In this document: in pieces, positions 13,171 through 23,339 of the stretch | Layout: each line of letters starts with the position of its first letter | How positions within the stretch are numbered: position 1 is the first letter of the stretch | Source of the DNA: Albifimbria verrucaria | Taxonomy: Eukaryota > Ascomycota > Sordariomycetes > Hypocreales > Stachybotryaceae | NCBI GenBank assembly: GCA_020081605.1 | Contig: JAHREC010000007.1 | Coordinates: 248,001-312,000, forward strand | Length of the DNA stretch: 64,000 nucleotides | Direction: 5' to 3' | Notes under the pieces: generated by a model | Told to the model about the DNA's origin: nothing | Seen by the model: only the letters and a program-made list of their open reading frames with translations | Database searches by the model: none | Position numbers and translations under genes: made by a program

Positions 13171-14569
13171 ATGTATCTCATTACTTCTGTTCTGATCCTC
13201 GGAGCTTTGGCGCCCCAAATGACCTTTGGGCAGGTTGTTGGAACAGCGCACGGTTAGACACCGATCATTTCAGGTAGTTGTTGAAAGACTGTGCTGATTC
13301 TGGCATAGGCTTTGCAAAGGGTGTTACAGGCGGTGGCTCTGCGACACCAGCTGTTCCTTCAAGCATCACCCAGTTGAGTTTTCCCTCATATCTTTGCATG
13401 ATTCGACCTATATTAGACTTAGACTAATGTTATGGTTATAATTGCATAGGCTTAAGGCTTGGTTAGCTGATGATGTGCCACGCGTCATTATGATCGATAA
13501 AGAGTTCAACTTTCTAGGATCAGAAGGCACTGTTACCGAACAGGGCTGCAAAATGAATAACGGCGTTTGTACGACAGCGAATGGGGGCCAAGATACCATC
13601 AAGACGGGTGGATGTGATTCAAATGAGGCCCCTACAACAGTCACATACGACAAGGCTAGTTATCTCGGGATGGATGTGGGTAGCAACAAGAGCCTTGTTG
13701 GAAGGGGCAACAAAGGTGTTCTCAATGGCAAAGGTCTCCGGTTCAAGGCAGGGGCGAAGAACGTCATTATTCAGAACATCCATATTACGAACCTCAACCC
13801 AAAATATGTCTGGGGAGGTGATGCAATCAGCCTGTCCGGAAACGATGGGGTCTGGATTGACCACGTCAAAGTAGGCATCATATATCTCCCTTCCTTTTGC
13901 ATTTACTAATCAACTACTAGCTCTCCAAAACTGGGCGCCAGCACTTTGTTAGTCAGTAAGTCTATTCCAAAGATACGTCAGCAAGAATCGCGCTAACACG
14001 TCTCCAGCTATGAGGCTTCGCGTGTGACCATTTCAAACACCGAATTTGACGGGGTGACCTCTTACTCACATTCTTGCAACAACGACCACTACTGGACAAT
14101 CATCATTGGTGGAAAAGGCGACAAGATCACTTTCGATAGCAATTATCTTCATGACGTGAGTGGTCGAGCCCCCAAGATCGGTTCAAGTGAGGGAACCCAG
14201 CTTGTCCAAGCGGTCAACAACTACTTCAAAGACAGTACGGGTCACAACTTTGATATCTCTTCCTCTGGCCATGTGTTGATAGAAGGAAACTATTTTCAAA
14301 ATGCAAAGGAGCCTATGACCAGTGGTAGTAATGGGGTTGTCTTCAACACGCCTACAACCAACAACGAGGCCACTTGTTCATCGTACCTCGGTAGGAACTG
14401 CGAGGTAAATATATTGAGTAGCAACTCTGGTAAATGGGCTAGTAAGACAGCTACTTCTGTCTTGAGCGAATTTGGCGCCAACAAGCAGTATCTCGTCGTA
14501 CCAGATGAGGTCTCGAATGTGGCTACAACTATCCCGGGAAGCGCCGGGATTGGAAAGATTGGTAACTAG
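13171..14569 (+). CDS. Secreted pectate lyase, polysaccharide lyase family 1
   Basis: Cleaves de-esterified homogalacturonan by beta-elimination outside the cell. Exons: 13171-13252, 13309-about 13377, 13450-13870, 13921-13955 and 14008-14569. The signal peptide is MYLITSVLILGALAPQMTFG. The mature protein opens with the PL1 signature GFAKGVTGGGSATP, then LADDVPRVIMIDKEFNFLGSEGT, NKSLVGRGNKGVLNGKGLR, NVIIQNIHITNLNP, GGDAISLSGNDGVWIDHVK (calcium/substrate region), SYSHSCNNDHYWTIIIGGKGD, a GRAPKIG segment carrying the catalytic-arginine motif region (RxPK), and a short C-terminal domain with a cysteine pair. The 13378-13449 intron leaves the frame one base off, so the donor is uncertain or a base is missing. 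Length (about 390 residues) and motif order are those of pectin/pectate lyases. The sequence does not separate pectin lyase from pectate lyase with certainty. Confidence 0.88.
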
Positions 14570-15233
14570 CACATAATATATACTGTTCGCCCTAAAAAGC
14601 GATGCCTATCATACATTACTCTTGTCTAGTCTGTATTGAAAACTGGAAGCTCGGAGATGAAAAATGGCTACTAGAAAGGGAACGAGCTGACCGCTACTCC
14701 TGACAAGAAATGTTCATTGATCACATGTTTATTCAGGTTATTGTTAGCTATCTGCCCAGTCACACGCTTTGACTATGGAATAGCATTCCATCACAGCAGC
14801 TTATCACTGTGCAGCGTTCCAAAAGAGTTCTTTTTCATCAACAACCAATTAGCTTAGCTGGGGCGCGAAAATTCAGTTGGTCCTTCCTCACCTCCAGTCA
14901 TCTCCCATCGATATAGCCCCACTCCTACCGCATGAGCCGCTGCCAACATTCGGTTGGGCGTGGCCAAGGCTAGTACACAACGTCGCCAACCCCAGGCTGG
15001 GTCTGCTTGCGTGCTAATGCTTACAGGGTCATGGTCGTGGCCCACAGCTAGCGGCAAGAAGTTCTATCAGAACTCATTCTTTATGCCTGTTACACGAGAC
15101 GGCGCACGGTGTAAGACCAACCCCGGCCTCTTCAATATATATAGGTAAGTGCTTACCTGGTTTATTGCAACTCCTTGTCCCAGCTCATTTATCTAACTCC
15201 TCACCGCTTCCATTTTCCATACCTAGATCACAC
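14570..15233. other. Intergenic; promoter and probable 5' UTR intron of the next gene
   Basis: A TATATATAG stretch near 15136-15144 is followed directly by GTAAGT (15145), and a CTAG acceptor lies just before the ATG at 15234. This fits a spliced 5' UTR of about 80 nt. No coding exon could be supported upstream. Confidence 0.35.
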
Positions 15234-16242
15234 ATGGCTGGAGCCGTGAATCGAACGCAGGACTTTAAGAGCCGCTTGGCTGATGGAAACATGAAGTTGC
15301 GGCCAGTCCTCACCTATATCAACGGTGATGTGTCCTGGCTCATATCCTTCCCCGGCCGGTTGCGGACCAAGGAGAAAGCGGCAAGATTTACTATCATGCA
15401 GTCGTTGATCCGTGGTTCGGTCAGCCAGCGTTTTTCGGCAGTTCGTTCATCCTTGAAATGAACCTAGGCCGCAAGCCAGGCTTCTCAAGTCGTGCAGAGC
15501 TTGATACCGCCATTATGGAACTTGAGCACGCAGCGGGAAACACATTGATGCCGACCGACACTGGGCCAGCTGTGGACGCCATCCTTGTCATGGGCTTGGC
15601 GGCGGACCATTGTCACAAGATAAGTCTGCTTCAGTTCGCCGCCGCCACCCCCGTTTTTGCCGTTGCTGCACCTGCCAAGGCCATCACCTCATGGGGACAT
15701 TTTACTAGCGTCACAGAGCTGTCTGACTGTGACCCGAGTAAAACGTCATGGAAGGACGCGCATCCTGGAGCGCCCATGCCCGATTGGCTGACTGTATTTC
15801 CACCAACGGTGACAAGATTGAACAATTTTGGACTCGCCCTCATCACCTCGGCTGACCCATCGGAGAATGAGCTTATACTGATGGCGCCGCATGGGATTGG
15901 GGCTGACGAGACATCCATCCAGGGGCTCGTCGCGAATGCAAATGTGCCAGTCAAGATGCTGGCGCTGGTGGGGCCCTTGAAGGACAGCTTTACCTTTGGC
16001 ATAAAAACTGTGCTAGGGGTTGAGGATGGCCTTATGATCGTGCACCAAGCAGGAAACCCATATTATGTGCGCAGCGGAGATTTTGTGAGTTTGAAGTATG
16101 GTGGATTGTTGAGCTACGGAGTTCGTGATGAGCCACGCGAACTGCAATGGGGATTGACAATCTTAGCAAGGTCCAGGGCCCAGGTAGTGATATCAAGAAG
16201 CCCAAGTTGGTGGAAGTTGAGAATGGGGGAGTTTCTTACTAG
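15234..16242 (+). CDS. Metallo-beta-lactamase-fold hydrolase-like protein (fungal family)
   Basis: A single-exon protein of about 335 residues resembling a widespread ascomycete family annotated as beta-lactamase superfamily domain proteins. Landmarks are LTYINGDVSWLISFP at the N-terminus, YYHAVVDPWFGQPAFFGSSF, VDAILVMGLAADHCHKISLLQF (aspartate/histidine segment at the usual metal-site position), AITSWGHFTSVTELSDCDPSKTSW, NFGLALITSADPSENELILMAPHGI and FGIKTVLGVEDGL. The classical HxHxDH motif is absent; the HCHK segment is the nearest equivalent, so metal binding is uncertain. Two breaks, near 15353 (CCCC) and near 16151 (GGGG), need one base each. Restoring the second moves the stop to TAG 16240-16242 and gives a tail rich in KKPKLVEVENGG. 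No signal peptide; cytosolic location likely. Function unknown. Confidence 0.75.
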
Positions 16243-17287
16243 CTTAGAAGAATCGTAATGATGGAGCACAATCTAGGGTAGGATCAATCAACAGAGGGAA
16301 CTCGATTGAAGGGATCTTTGAAAGAGAAATATCATAAATTGTTTTTTTTTTTTTTTTTTGGTAGTTCCTTTATTGGCTAACACTGGTTTATTCTAGGTGG
16401 TCTGAACTTTGATATTTGTGTGAATTTTGAATATCGAGAATACTCATGAGGCATCGCGAGGTTTGCATACAGGGGCAGTCGAGGGACGGGAAACCTTTCG
16501 ATGATCAGTCATAGTGAGCCGTTATCTCTCTTGATACTGGACCAAGAACGACATAAGCTTGATTATACGAGCACAGACATACCATGTCATGAAATTATAC
16601 CTGGAGCCACTACTATACTTTGCAGAATTTAAAAGGAGTAGTGATCAGTCTCTGGGCTTACCAGTGTAAGTTTTAGTCCAATAGTTTGATTGGAATCTGG
16701 TGAGGCTTTAGGTACTGCCATGCCGCCGTTACTTGGCACATCGCATTCCGATCGTACTCATAACTTACGCTCTGAAAACATCGGGCAAGCTGGTTTACGG
16801 CTGGTAAAACTATAGCACTATACACTGGAATATACGTAAATGCTACTAATCAATCAATAAATCGTCATCGGTATAAGCTATTGTACGTATAAATTTGCGC
16901 TTGTTTTCAAACCATTCACCCTCATTCTCACATATCGGAAAACAAATCCTCCAACCAGATTTGCACAGAAGGTATTAACCCGCAATCTCTGCATCAAAGA
17001 AAGTCCATCTAGGCCGAGGCTATTCGTGCCGTACAGCCCCATTAGAAAATATGCAGCTAGTCCCAAAGTGCTTGCAGTGGCATCGAATTTGGGCTCTCTG
17101 TGGTAATCTAAGTTGGCAAAGACGCCGCTTGCGACAGGGTTTGGGCCTCAATAGCTATCGACAAGACTAGCCGCGGATCTTGGCGTTCCATATACCAAGG
17201 ACAGATGAGTAAAATGGTATATAGACTCTACCCCGTTGCCCAGCGACGTGTTATATCCTCGGCAAGGTAACTCATCCAGCTTCAGAA
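16243..17287. other. Intergenic
   Basis: About 1 kb with no supportable gene. It contains an 18-base T run (16342-16359). Confidence 0.5.
16342..16359 (+). repeat. Poly-T tract, 18 nt
   Basis: An uninterrupted run of 18 T, located 100 bases after the stop codon of the metallo-beta-lactamase-fold gene. Confidence 0.95.
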
Positions 17288-18673
17288 ATGAAAGTCACTG
17301 CTTTGGTAATCGCTGGCCTAGCCGGAGGCGCATTGGGTGGTCTCCAATGCAGTCCCTTATGGTGAGTAATCAAACAAGAATGGCTTGGCCAGCACGAGCT
17401 AAATATCACTTCTAGGGGTTTTTGTGGAGGTAATGGCTACGTAGGCCCGATTTGTTGTAGTGCTGGGGCTTGCCATTACTTGTCCCAGTGGTTTTCACAA
17501 TGTCTTCCTGACATTGTTTCGGAACCTCAAGTACTGAACCAGGAGCGGTATGCACACAAGCTGCTGATGGTTTTGCTTCACTGAGTGGCGGCACTATTGT
17601 CACTGTCCAAGACCAAGCCGAACTTGCGAAGTATGCCAAGTCTGCCGGCAAGTACGTCATTAAAGTCAAGGGCAAAATCACAATCAGCCCTCGCGGCAAA
17701 ACAATCAAGGTAACTGACGACAAAGCAATCATTGGCATTGATTCCACGGGAGAGATTGCCTCTAGTACGCCATTCAAATTCATGGCACGACTGCATGATT
17801 AACGAGGAACCGACAGGTGAATTCTCACTCAGCAAAGTCCATAATGTCATCATCCGCAATCTTCGAATTGGTTTGTTTTCTTTTGAATGTCAGGTTATTA
17901 CTACTAATTGTAAATAGGCGGTGACACAGACCCCAACGTGCCAACTTCGAGTATTAACCGAGTTGGGATCTTGGCTGCAAGTATAGTCCATCCTTGAACT
18001 AATCAAACTATGCTAAAACCAGCTTATGTAGGACGGAAGCAGTAACATCTGGATTGATCACTGTAATTAAGCCACCTATGTCCATTCAATTCCGAATGAG
18101 CTAACAATTGTTTCAGGCCTCTTCGAGAATGAACAGAACGGACTCGTTCAGTTTAAGAAAGATACAAACTTTTGGACTGTCTCCAACACAATCTTCCGCA
18201 ATCAAGACAGAGCGTTTGAGATTGGTGAGTCGCAATCAAGTCTAGTATCTGTCCTGATTTGACCGTAAATAGGATGGACAAACAATCTTGTTGGTCAAGG
18301 GACTGTCCATCATAATCTGTTCAGCAATACAACCCAGAGTAACCCAAGTGTTGACTCACTTTTGCGGTGCCACCTGTACAACAATTATGTCTACGGTGCC
18401 ATCTCTTACGGACATTAGGCCCAAGGCAGGACCAATGCGCTCATTGAAAACTCTCTCTTTGAGTACTCCAACCGCTCGTTGCGAGCTGATCCGGAAGCCA
18501 CAATTGGTTTGAATGGTAGTTTCTTCAATAACTGTACGAGAATCCGGGCAGTCAACCAAGGGACTTCTTTCAGAGGCCGTGATTACTATAACTACACCAT
18601 GAATCCAACAGACACTTTACCAGTATATCTAAGCGCTAATGCAGGACCCAGGACTTTTGTTTGTCCCAGTTAA
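17288..18673 (+). pseudogene. CBM1-linked pectate lyase C-type (PL1) gene, probably inactive
   Basis: Exons: 17288-17361, 17416-17764, 17817-17870, 17918-17976, 18032-18062, 18117-18224, 18273-18673. After a signal peptide (MKVTALVIAGLAGGALGG) comes a fungal CBM1 cellulose-binding module: CSPLWGFCGGNGYVGPICC through QWFSQCLP. After a linker follows the PL1 domain (DGFASLSGGTIVTV, KYVIKVKGKITISP, VHNVIIRNLRIGGDTDP, NIWIDHC, FWTVSNTIF, FEIGWTNNLVGQGTVHHNLF, CHLYNNYVYGAISYGH). The intron at 17977-18031 starts with GCAAGT, a GC-AG intron. One T is missing near 17517. Two changes differ from the homopolymer breaks: codon 18416-18418 is TAG where the family has tyrosine, and the catalytic-arginine position in the (Q)RNPS motif is AGT serine (18338-18340). 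Both suggest a dying or non-catalytic gene, although a base error at the stop remains possible. Confidence 0.8.
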
Positions 18674-19482
18674 GGAGATACACGCGTTAAATGTTCTGAA
18701 ATTCCTTTTTGCTCCTTGTTTCTATCATGATGCTCTATCAGGAGGAGAGATTTGGTTACGGTATGTGCAGATTACCATGGGTGGAATTTTGTACCTACCG
18801 GCTTCAGTAAACCAGCAACAATCTGCCTACCTTGGGATAGCATTTCTGGTCGCATTTTCTTGACGCCCTCTGTGTGAAATTGTTATAATACTGAGTGAAA
18901 CCGCATCTTCGTTAATGCGCAAAGCTACAGGATACCCAAACACAGCCACAATTCAGCCATCGTGACAGCACTTGCAGCGAACTAGAGACACCCTGGCAGC
19001 CATCATTATAGTAAGATAAGTATTCCAAGAAAAATGTTGGCACGATTTTCAACAATTCATCAGTTACCTTTTATAGATTTATAGGATTTAACTAGTTCCT
19101 CAAAGACTTCGTGCACATAGAGAAATACAAACTAAGCAGTTTCTGTCTCAAAAACTCCACATACGTCATGGAAATAGTCTGAAAACATCTTTACATGCAG
19201 AATATTGCCGAATGAACTATGCAGGCTTAAGGATGCGGGCTGAATACTGCGGGCTGAAATGGTGATTGATTTAACATGGCGAAAAAGAATCACCTGGCTC
19301 ATATTCCGGTCGCTACGACTGACATTTCGCCAATTTATCAAGTACTTAAGATGTAACTAGTGTCGGAGGTTAAAGAAGAAGAAGAAAAACCCATTTTCAA
19401 GTGAACACAAGCCATCTGGTGTTTTCTTCCTCTTTTCAGTAACCTCTATGCTCTGCACAGCTTTAAGCGTACTCTAAATAGG
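18674..19482. other. Intergenic, AT-rich
   Basis: About 800 bases with no supportable gene. It marks the start of a gene-poor AT-rich stretch. Confidence 0.5.
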
Positions 19483-19715
19483 ATGAAGTTATCTTTTTCA
19501 ATCATCTTCCTCATCGGAACAGTCCTTGCGGCACCAGTCAGCCAGCAGGATGACTATCCAGTAAGTACTGCCTCCATTTGCGACGGGCCTTCTTGACTGA
19601 CCTCTGGTAGGCGTGCCTGTCTCAGTGTGTTATTAAGAACGCGTGTTTGCGACTGCCTAATTCACTAGTTCAAGCATGTTTGAAAAAATGCTCTATCGAG
19701 TGTGGTGGTGGTTGA
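19483..19715 (+). CDS. Small secreted six-cysteine peptide (effector or antimicrobial candidate)
   Basis: Two exons, 19483-19560 and 19611-19715, joined over a 50-nt intron with GTAAGT and GGTAG borders, phase 0. The product is 60 residues with no frame repair needed. Residues 1-17 form a signal peptide (MKLSFSIIFLIGTVLAA), followed by a short acidic stretch. The mature part is about 35-40 residues and carries six cysteines in the order C-x3-C-x5-C-x10-C-x3-C-x3-C, ending in a triple glycine. Two CX3C pairs (CLSQC and CLKKC) lie 16 residues apart, the spacing of a disulfide-stapled helical hairpin. I recognise no named family. It stands alone, about 810 bases after the damaged pectate lyase, on the edge of an AT-rich gene-poor stretch, a common setting for effector genes. 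A function in host interaction or microbial antagonism is inference. Confidence 0.7.
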
Positions 19716-20493
19716 TGTCTGAAATACCGACTGTGGATGGGCTACATCTCGAAGTTATCTCCAATTATCATTGGCATTGGCTTAGCATTACAGGCAGCTT
19801 TAAGATTTATATTTATAAATTTCTGCTCTGTGGCAAAAAAAAAAAAAGAAATATCCTTGCCTTGCTATATTTCAAAGACTACCGGACGTATTCCATGCAC
19901 ACCCATCAATCGCCTCAAACCTTCTAAATAAAATATGGGAATGCGTTATAACACAACTCAGCTGGATGACTATTATACAATTTGGTAATGCATGATGTCA
20001 ACTAACTGACTTCATATATTTAATCGTCTTCCTATATGTGTTTGATCATGCTATCATCCGTATACGAGCAGCTTTTCATGCAGATGACCTGTTTCTTATT
20101 CTTTATTCTCAAGGATTATGTCTCGCGGTGTTGTTCTGAAGACAAATTCTGACTGATTCAGTCCCGGGAATATTCATTCTTTGCCCTGCGAGTGCTCACC
20201 CAGAGGTGGTTCAAATCAAAATAATTTGCGCTGACGAGAACTTTGATCATCTCTAAGTCTTATGGCAGATACTACGTGCCATAGTATATTATTTGGGGAA
20301 GTATATCAATCTAGTATACTCTACTATAATTGACGAGTGGCTTTTACTCTGTTAGACTTTGGTCGTAATCTTCAAAAGGTTCTTCGTATAGATATTCATA
20401 GAGAAGCTATACTATATTATATACTAGAATCTGAATCATGTCTTCCTACTATCGAGGCTCATACTAAAACAGTTTGTGATGCTTAGAAGTGAA
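19716..20493. other. Intergenic, AT-rich
   Basis: No supportable gene. A 13-base A run lies at 19835-19847, probably in or just beyond the 3' UTR of the six-cysteine peptide gene. Confidence 0.5.
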
Positions 20494-20979
20494 TCAAATA
20501 CCAATATCCGCCAGCAGAAGTTTTTGGTGATTGGTTACCCCATTGATAGCATCCTCAAGCTTGAGCATCCGCAAGTTTTTGTTTTGGAGCAGTAATGTCT
20601 TGCGAGACCAGTGCCCCGTAAGAATGTTGTACATCTTCAGATGCATGTCAAAAGACAAGAACTGAGTATATCGGTCCCGTATCTTCTCGCTGGATCTGAC
20701 TTGACGGATGATAAGGCCCTCCTCGATTTGTTGGTGGTGCTGCTGTATTCTATTTATTGTCCGTCCATGTATAGCCCGAGCTGATTCTATATGATCAGCC
20801 GCGACCTCGAGGTTAACTGGACGGTTCCGGAAGAGCTCCGTTATCTTGTTTCGGATATCTTCAAGGTCCTTAACGGCCCGATCGACGACAATGTCAATGG
20901 GGACGAGGGCCTCATCAGAGGTGCTGTGATTTGCCTCAGCAAACATGATCTTTCTAGCTTTCGAAGTACCGGAGGTCAT
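20494..20979 (-). CDS. Hypothetical protein, 161 residues, predicted helical
   Basis: An uninterrupted ORF starting at 20979, not resembling any family I know. The composition is protein-like: charged and helix-forming, with possible coiled-coil segments between about residues 25 and 110 (heptad-like LEDIRNKITELF and INRIQQHHQQIEEGL), and no signal peptide or membrane segment. Low-complexity AT-rich DNA surrounds it while this ORF has higher GC, which favours a real gene. There is no partner gene nearby. It could be a fragment of a larger protein whose other exons are lost. Confidence 0.4.
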   Translation of the reverse strand: MTSGTSKARKIMFAEANHSTSDEALVPIDIVVDRAVKDLEDIRNKITELFRNRPVNLEVAADHIESARAIHGRTINRIQQHHQQIEEGLIIRQVRSSEKIRDRYTQFLSFDMHLKMYNILTGHWSRKTLLLQNKNLRMLKLEDAINGVTNHQKLLLADIGI

Positions 20980-22842
20980 CGTTAATGATCGTAGAGTCGA
21001 ATTACTGGATTCGTAATTGATGGTTATAGTGAGATATCGAGGAGAAAATCTTGAACTCTAACGACTGGAAGGCTGCTTTCAGGGCTTATAGTTTGATGTC
21101 TCGGATGGCTGATATTTATGACCTTGTTTAGAGCAGATTGCTGAACAAGGTGGTTATCAGGTAAATGATGTTGTAGACGTGAAATACCCGAGAATTGATG
21201 GGTCAAAGAAAGAGAAAATCGTGGCCCGGTCTGATGATTATGCCTGCTCGAAGTCGGGTCATGTAGGTTGCACAATACTCCTCTAATTCAATTCCATCCC
21301 GACGACTCCTAAGGCCGGTTCCGTGTAAACTCCAAGCCATTGATGAGAAAGCAATCTTGTATCAATGAGAAAAATCGAGCATCCGGTACACAATCCAAGT
21401 GTGGGAACTCGTATTAATACCGTTAATCCAGAGCGGTATGATGCTGTTCAGGAGAACGTGATGATGACTAGATGACGGATGTTAGCTGTGAATCTATGCT
21501 ATTTTGGGTTTCCCAGACCAATTAAGCTATCCAAGATAGGCGAGTTTGACTCGGTTGTGCCAATTCAATTGTACTCTCTATGCATACCAAACTCCATTTC
21601 ATTGGTATGTCAAGAGGTCATACCGTGAGATTTCTTGACCTCAAGTTGTTTTTGGCAGCTTGGTGGCCAGTGCCTGCTTGTTTTAGGCGTTTATCCATCG
21701 ATAGAGAGAAAATGATTATTTTAGTTGCGCCTTGGCTCGGGTGGTCCAAAACTGACATGGTGCATAGGGGCGTGTTGTTCAATGCTGTGTTCACATCGTT
21801 GGGTCGCCGAGCAATGTTCTCGTCGGTATTTATAGTTCGTTTGCAACATGCCAAGAAGGCTGCAAGTGACAAATCGCGTCAGCAACACTGATATTAGGCA
21901 TCTTCCTCTTGGCGTCGGCCCCACAGGAAGATTGCCCCTAAAGGCACGTGAAGTGCTGTGACTTATTCCTGCTTCCTGTCTTAAAAACTTCGACTGCAGA
22001 GTCTATTATAATTCCCAAAAGCCTATCAGGCGTATAGCGATTGTAATTGCCTTCATTACTACCAATAAGTACAAGAGTCCAGAGCATTTGCGGGTTTATC
22101 GCAACCGCAATAAGATCCAATTCAACGCGACAATCTGGTAACAGAAATCTCTGCCCTCCGCATGGGAGTCATATTGAAGAAGGCCATTACCTAATGCCAA
22201 GACTGATTCTTCATCAAGTTTTCAGGCCTCAGTACCTTGCCGTAGCATCTAACTTCAGCTGGTGACGAGGGCAAACTTTAGTGCCCTCCAAAGGGCCCGA
22301 TCTTTGCCAAGTGTGGCTGAGCACAGTGCGCTTAATAGGCATGTCATTCTACCGACGTTCAGAAATTCCATTCCTCGATAATACGCTAAATATATATCGA
22401 CCCCATCAAATATGCAGTATGCTGTAATGTTATGATCTATTGCCAATATTATAATTGAACGATACACGTCAATAAATTTTTTTATATTTTCCATAGGAGA
22501 GAAATGAAACAGTGACTACTTTTGTAGCTGCATGCCATTGTAAATCTGATCCACTGACTAGTCTATCACACTTAAGTTCTATCTCCTGGAGCCTGATAAG
22601 GTATAGAATAAGTAGTAAAACGAAAGAACCGACTATTCCAAATTGCATCAGCCTAGGTACCCTGAAGCCTAATACATTCACTGGTGATAAATGTACCAGC
22701 ATTGCCCATCACTACATATAGCTACACCACAACAGTCACAGCCTGGCCGATGTTTCAAGATATAATTTTAGATGCCCACACAGTGACTGAAATTCTTCGA
22801 TCTTGCTACTCATCCTGCACCTCACTGGACTCAAGGAGATAC
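20980..22842. other. Gene-poor AT-rich stretch
   Basis: About 1.9 kb. Only short overlapping ORFs without family resemblance are present, and no repeat or mobile-element hallmark was seen. Confidence 0.5.
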
Positions 22843-23339
22843 TTAATGTCCATCAATATTCAGTTTAGAAACAACAATTGCATTTCCCTCGGCCCCTCTC
22901 CCACTTCCCTGGGTGCTAGGTAGCATATCAATAATAGCTACCCCTTTCAATGGAGTGTTAATCCCATTTATCGGGACTGTCTGCCATATTTCAAAGTCTA
23001 GGTACGGAATCAATACTAGTTGCTTGTATACATTCGAACATGAATTACCCACCTGTGGGCCCAAATCCGTTAATCAGTGTATTGTTAAGTGAAGGGTCAT
23101 CTCGATTGAATGTGACGGTGTTCAACTCAGGATTAAAAACCAATAGGAATGGCCAACCACCCCGGGGTTTTCGAATGTACGGCATATAAGTCACCCCAGC
23201 TGTAGGCGCCCACCGCATAATCTGTGACCACTTGGACATTCCAGAAACCATAATCTTTGCACGCCCTCGCCGAGGCTGATGTGGTATGAATAGACAATAG
23301 AATATGGTATATGAACAAAGTTTCTTTGAAGAGGCACAT
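22843..23339 (-). CDS. Small secreted protein, about 150 residues (effector-like)
   Basis: Reconstructed from two exons on the minus strand: 23339-23053 and 22997-22843, separated by a 55-nt intron with GTGGGT and CCTAG borders. The start gives a hydrophobic leader (MCLFKETLFIYHILLSIHTT) followed by a mature N-terminus containing ACKDYGFWNVQVV. This opening recalls fungal secreted proteins that begin CxDYGFWNV. Exon 1 has one frame change near 23161 at a CCCCGGGG stretch, consistent with one C and one G missing. After it the reading continues through WPFLLVFNPELNTVTFNRDD into exon 2 (DFEIWQTVPINGINTPLKG) and ends LNIDGH. The protein is cysteine-poor. No function can be given. Because it needs both an intron and a frame repair, support is moderate. 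Confidence 0.45.
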
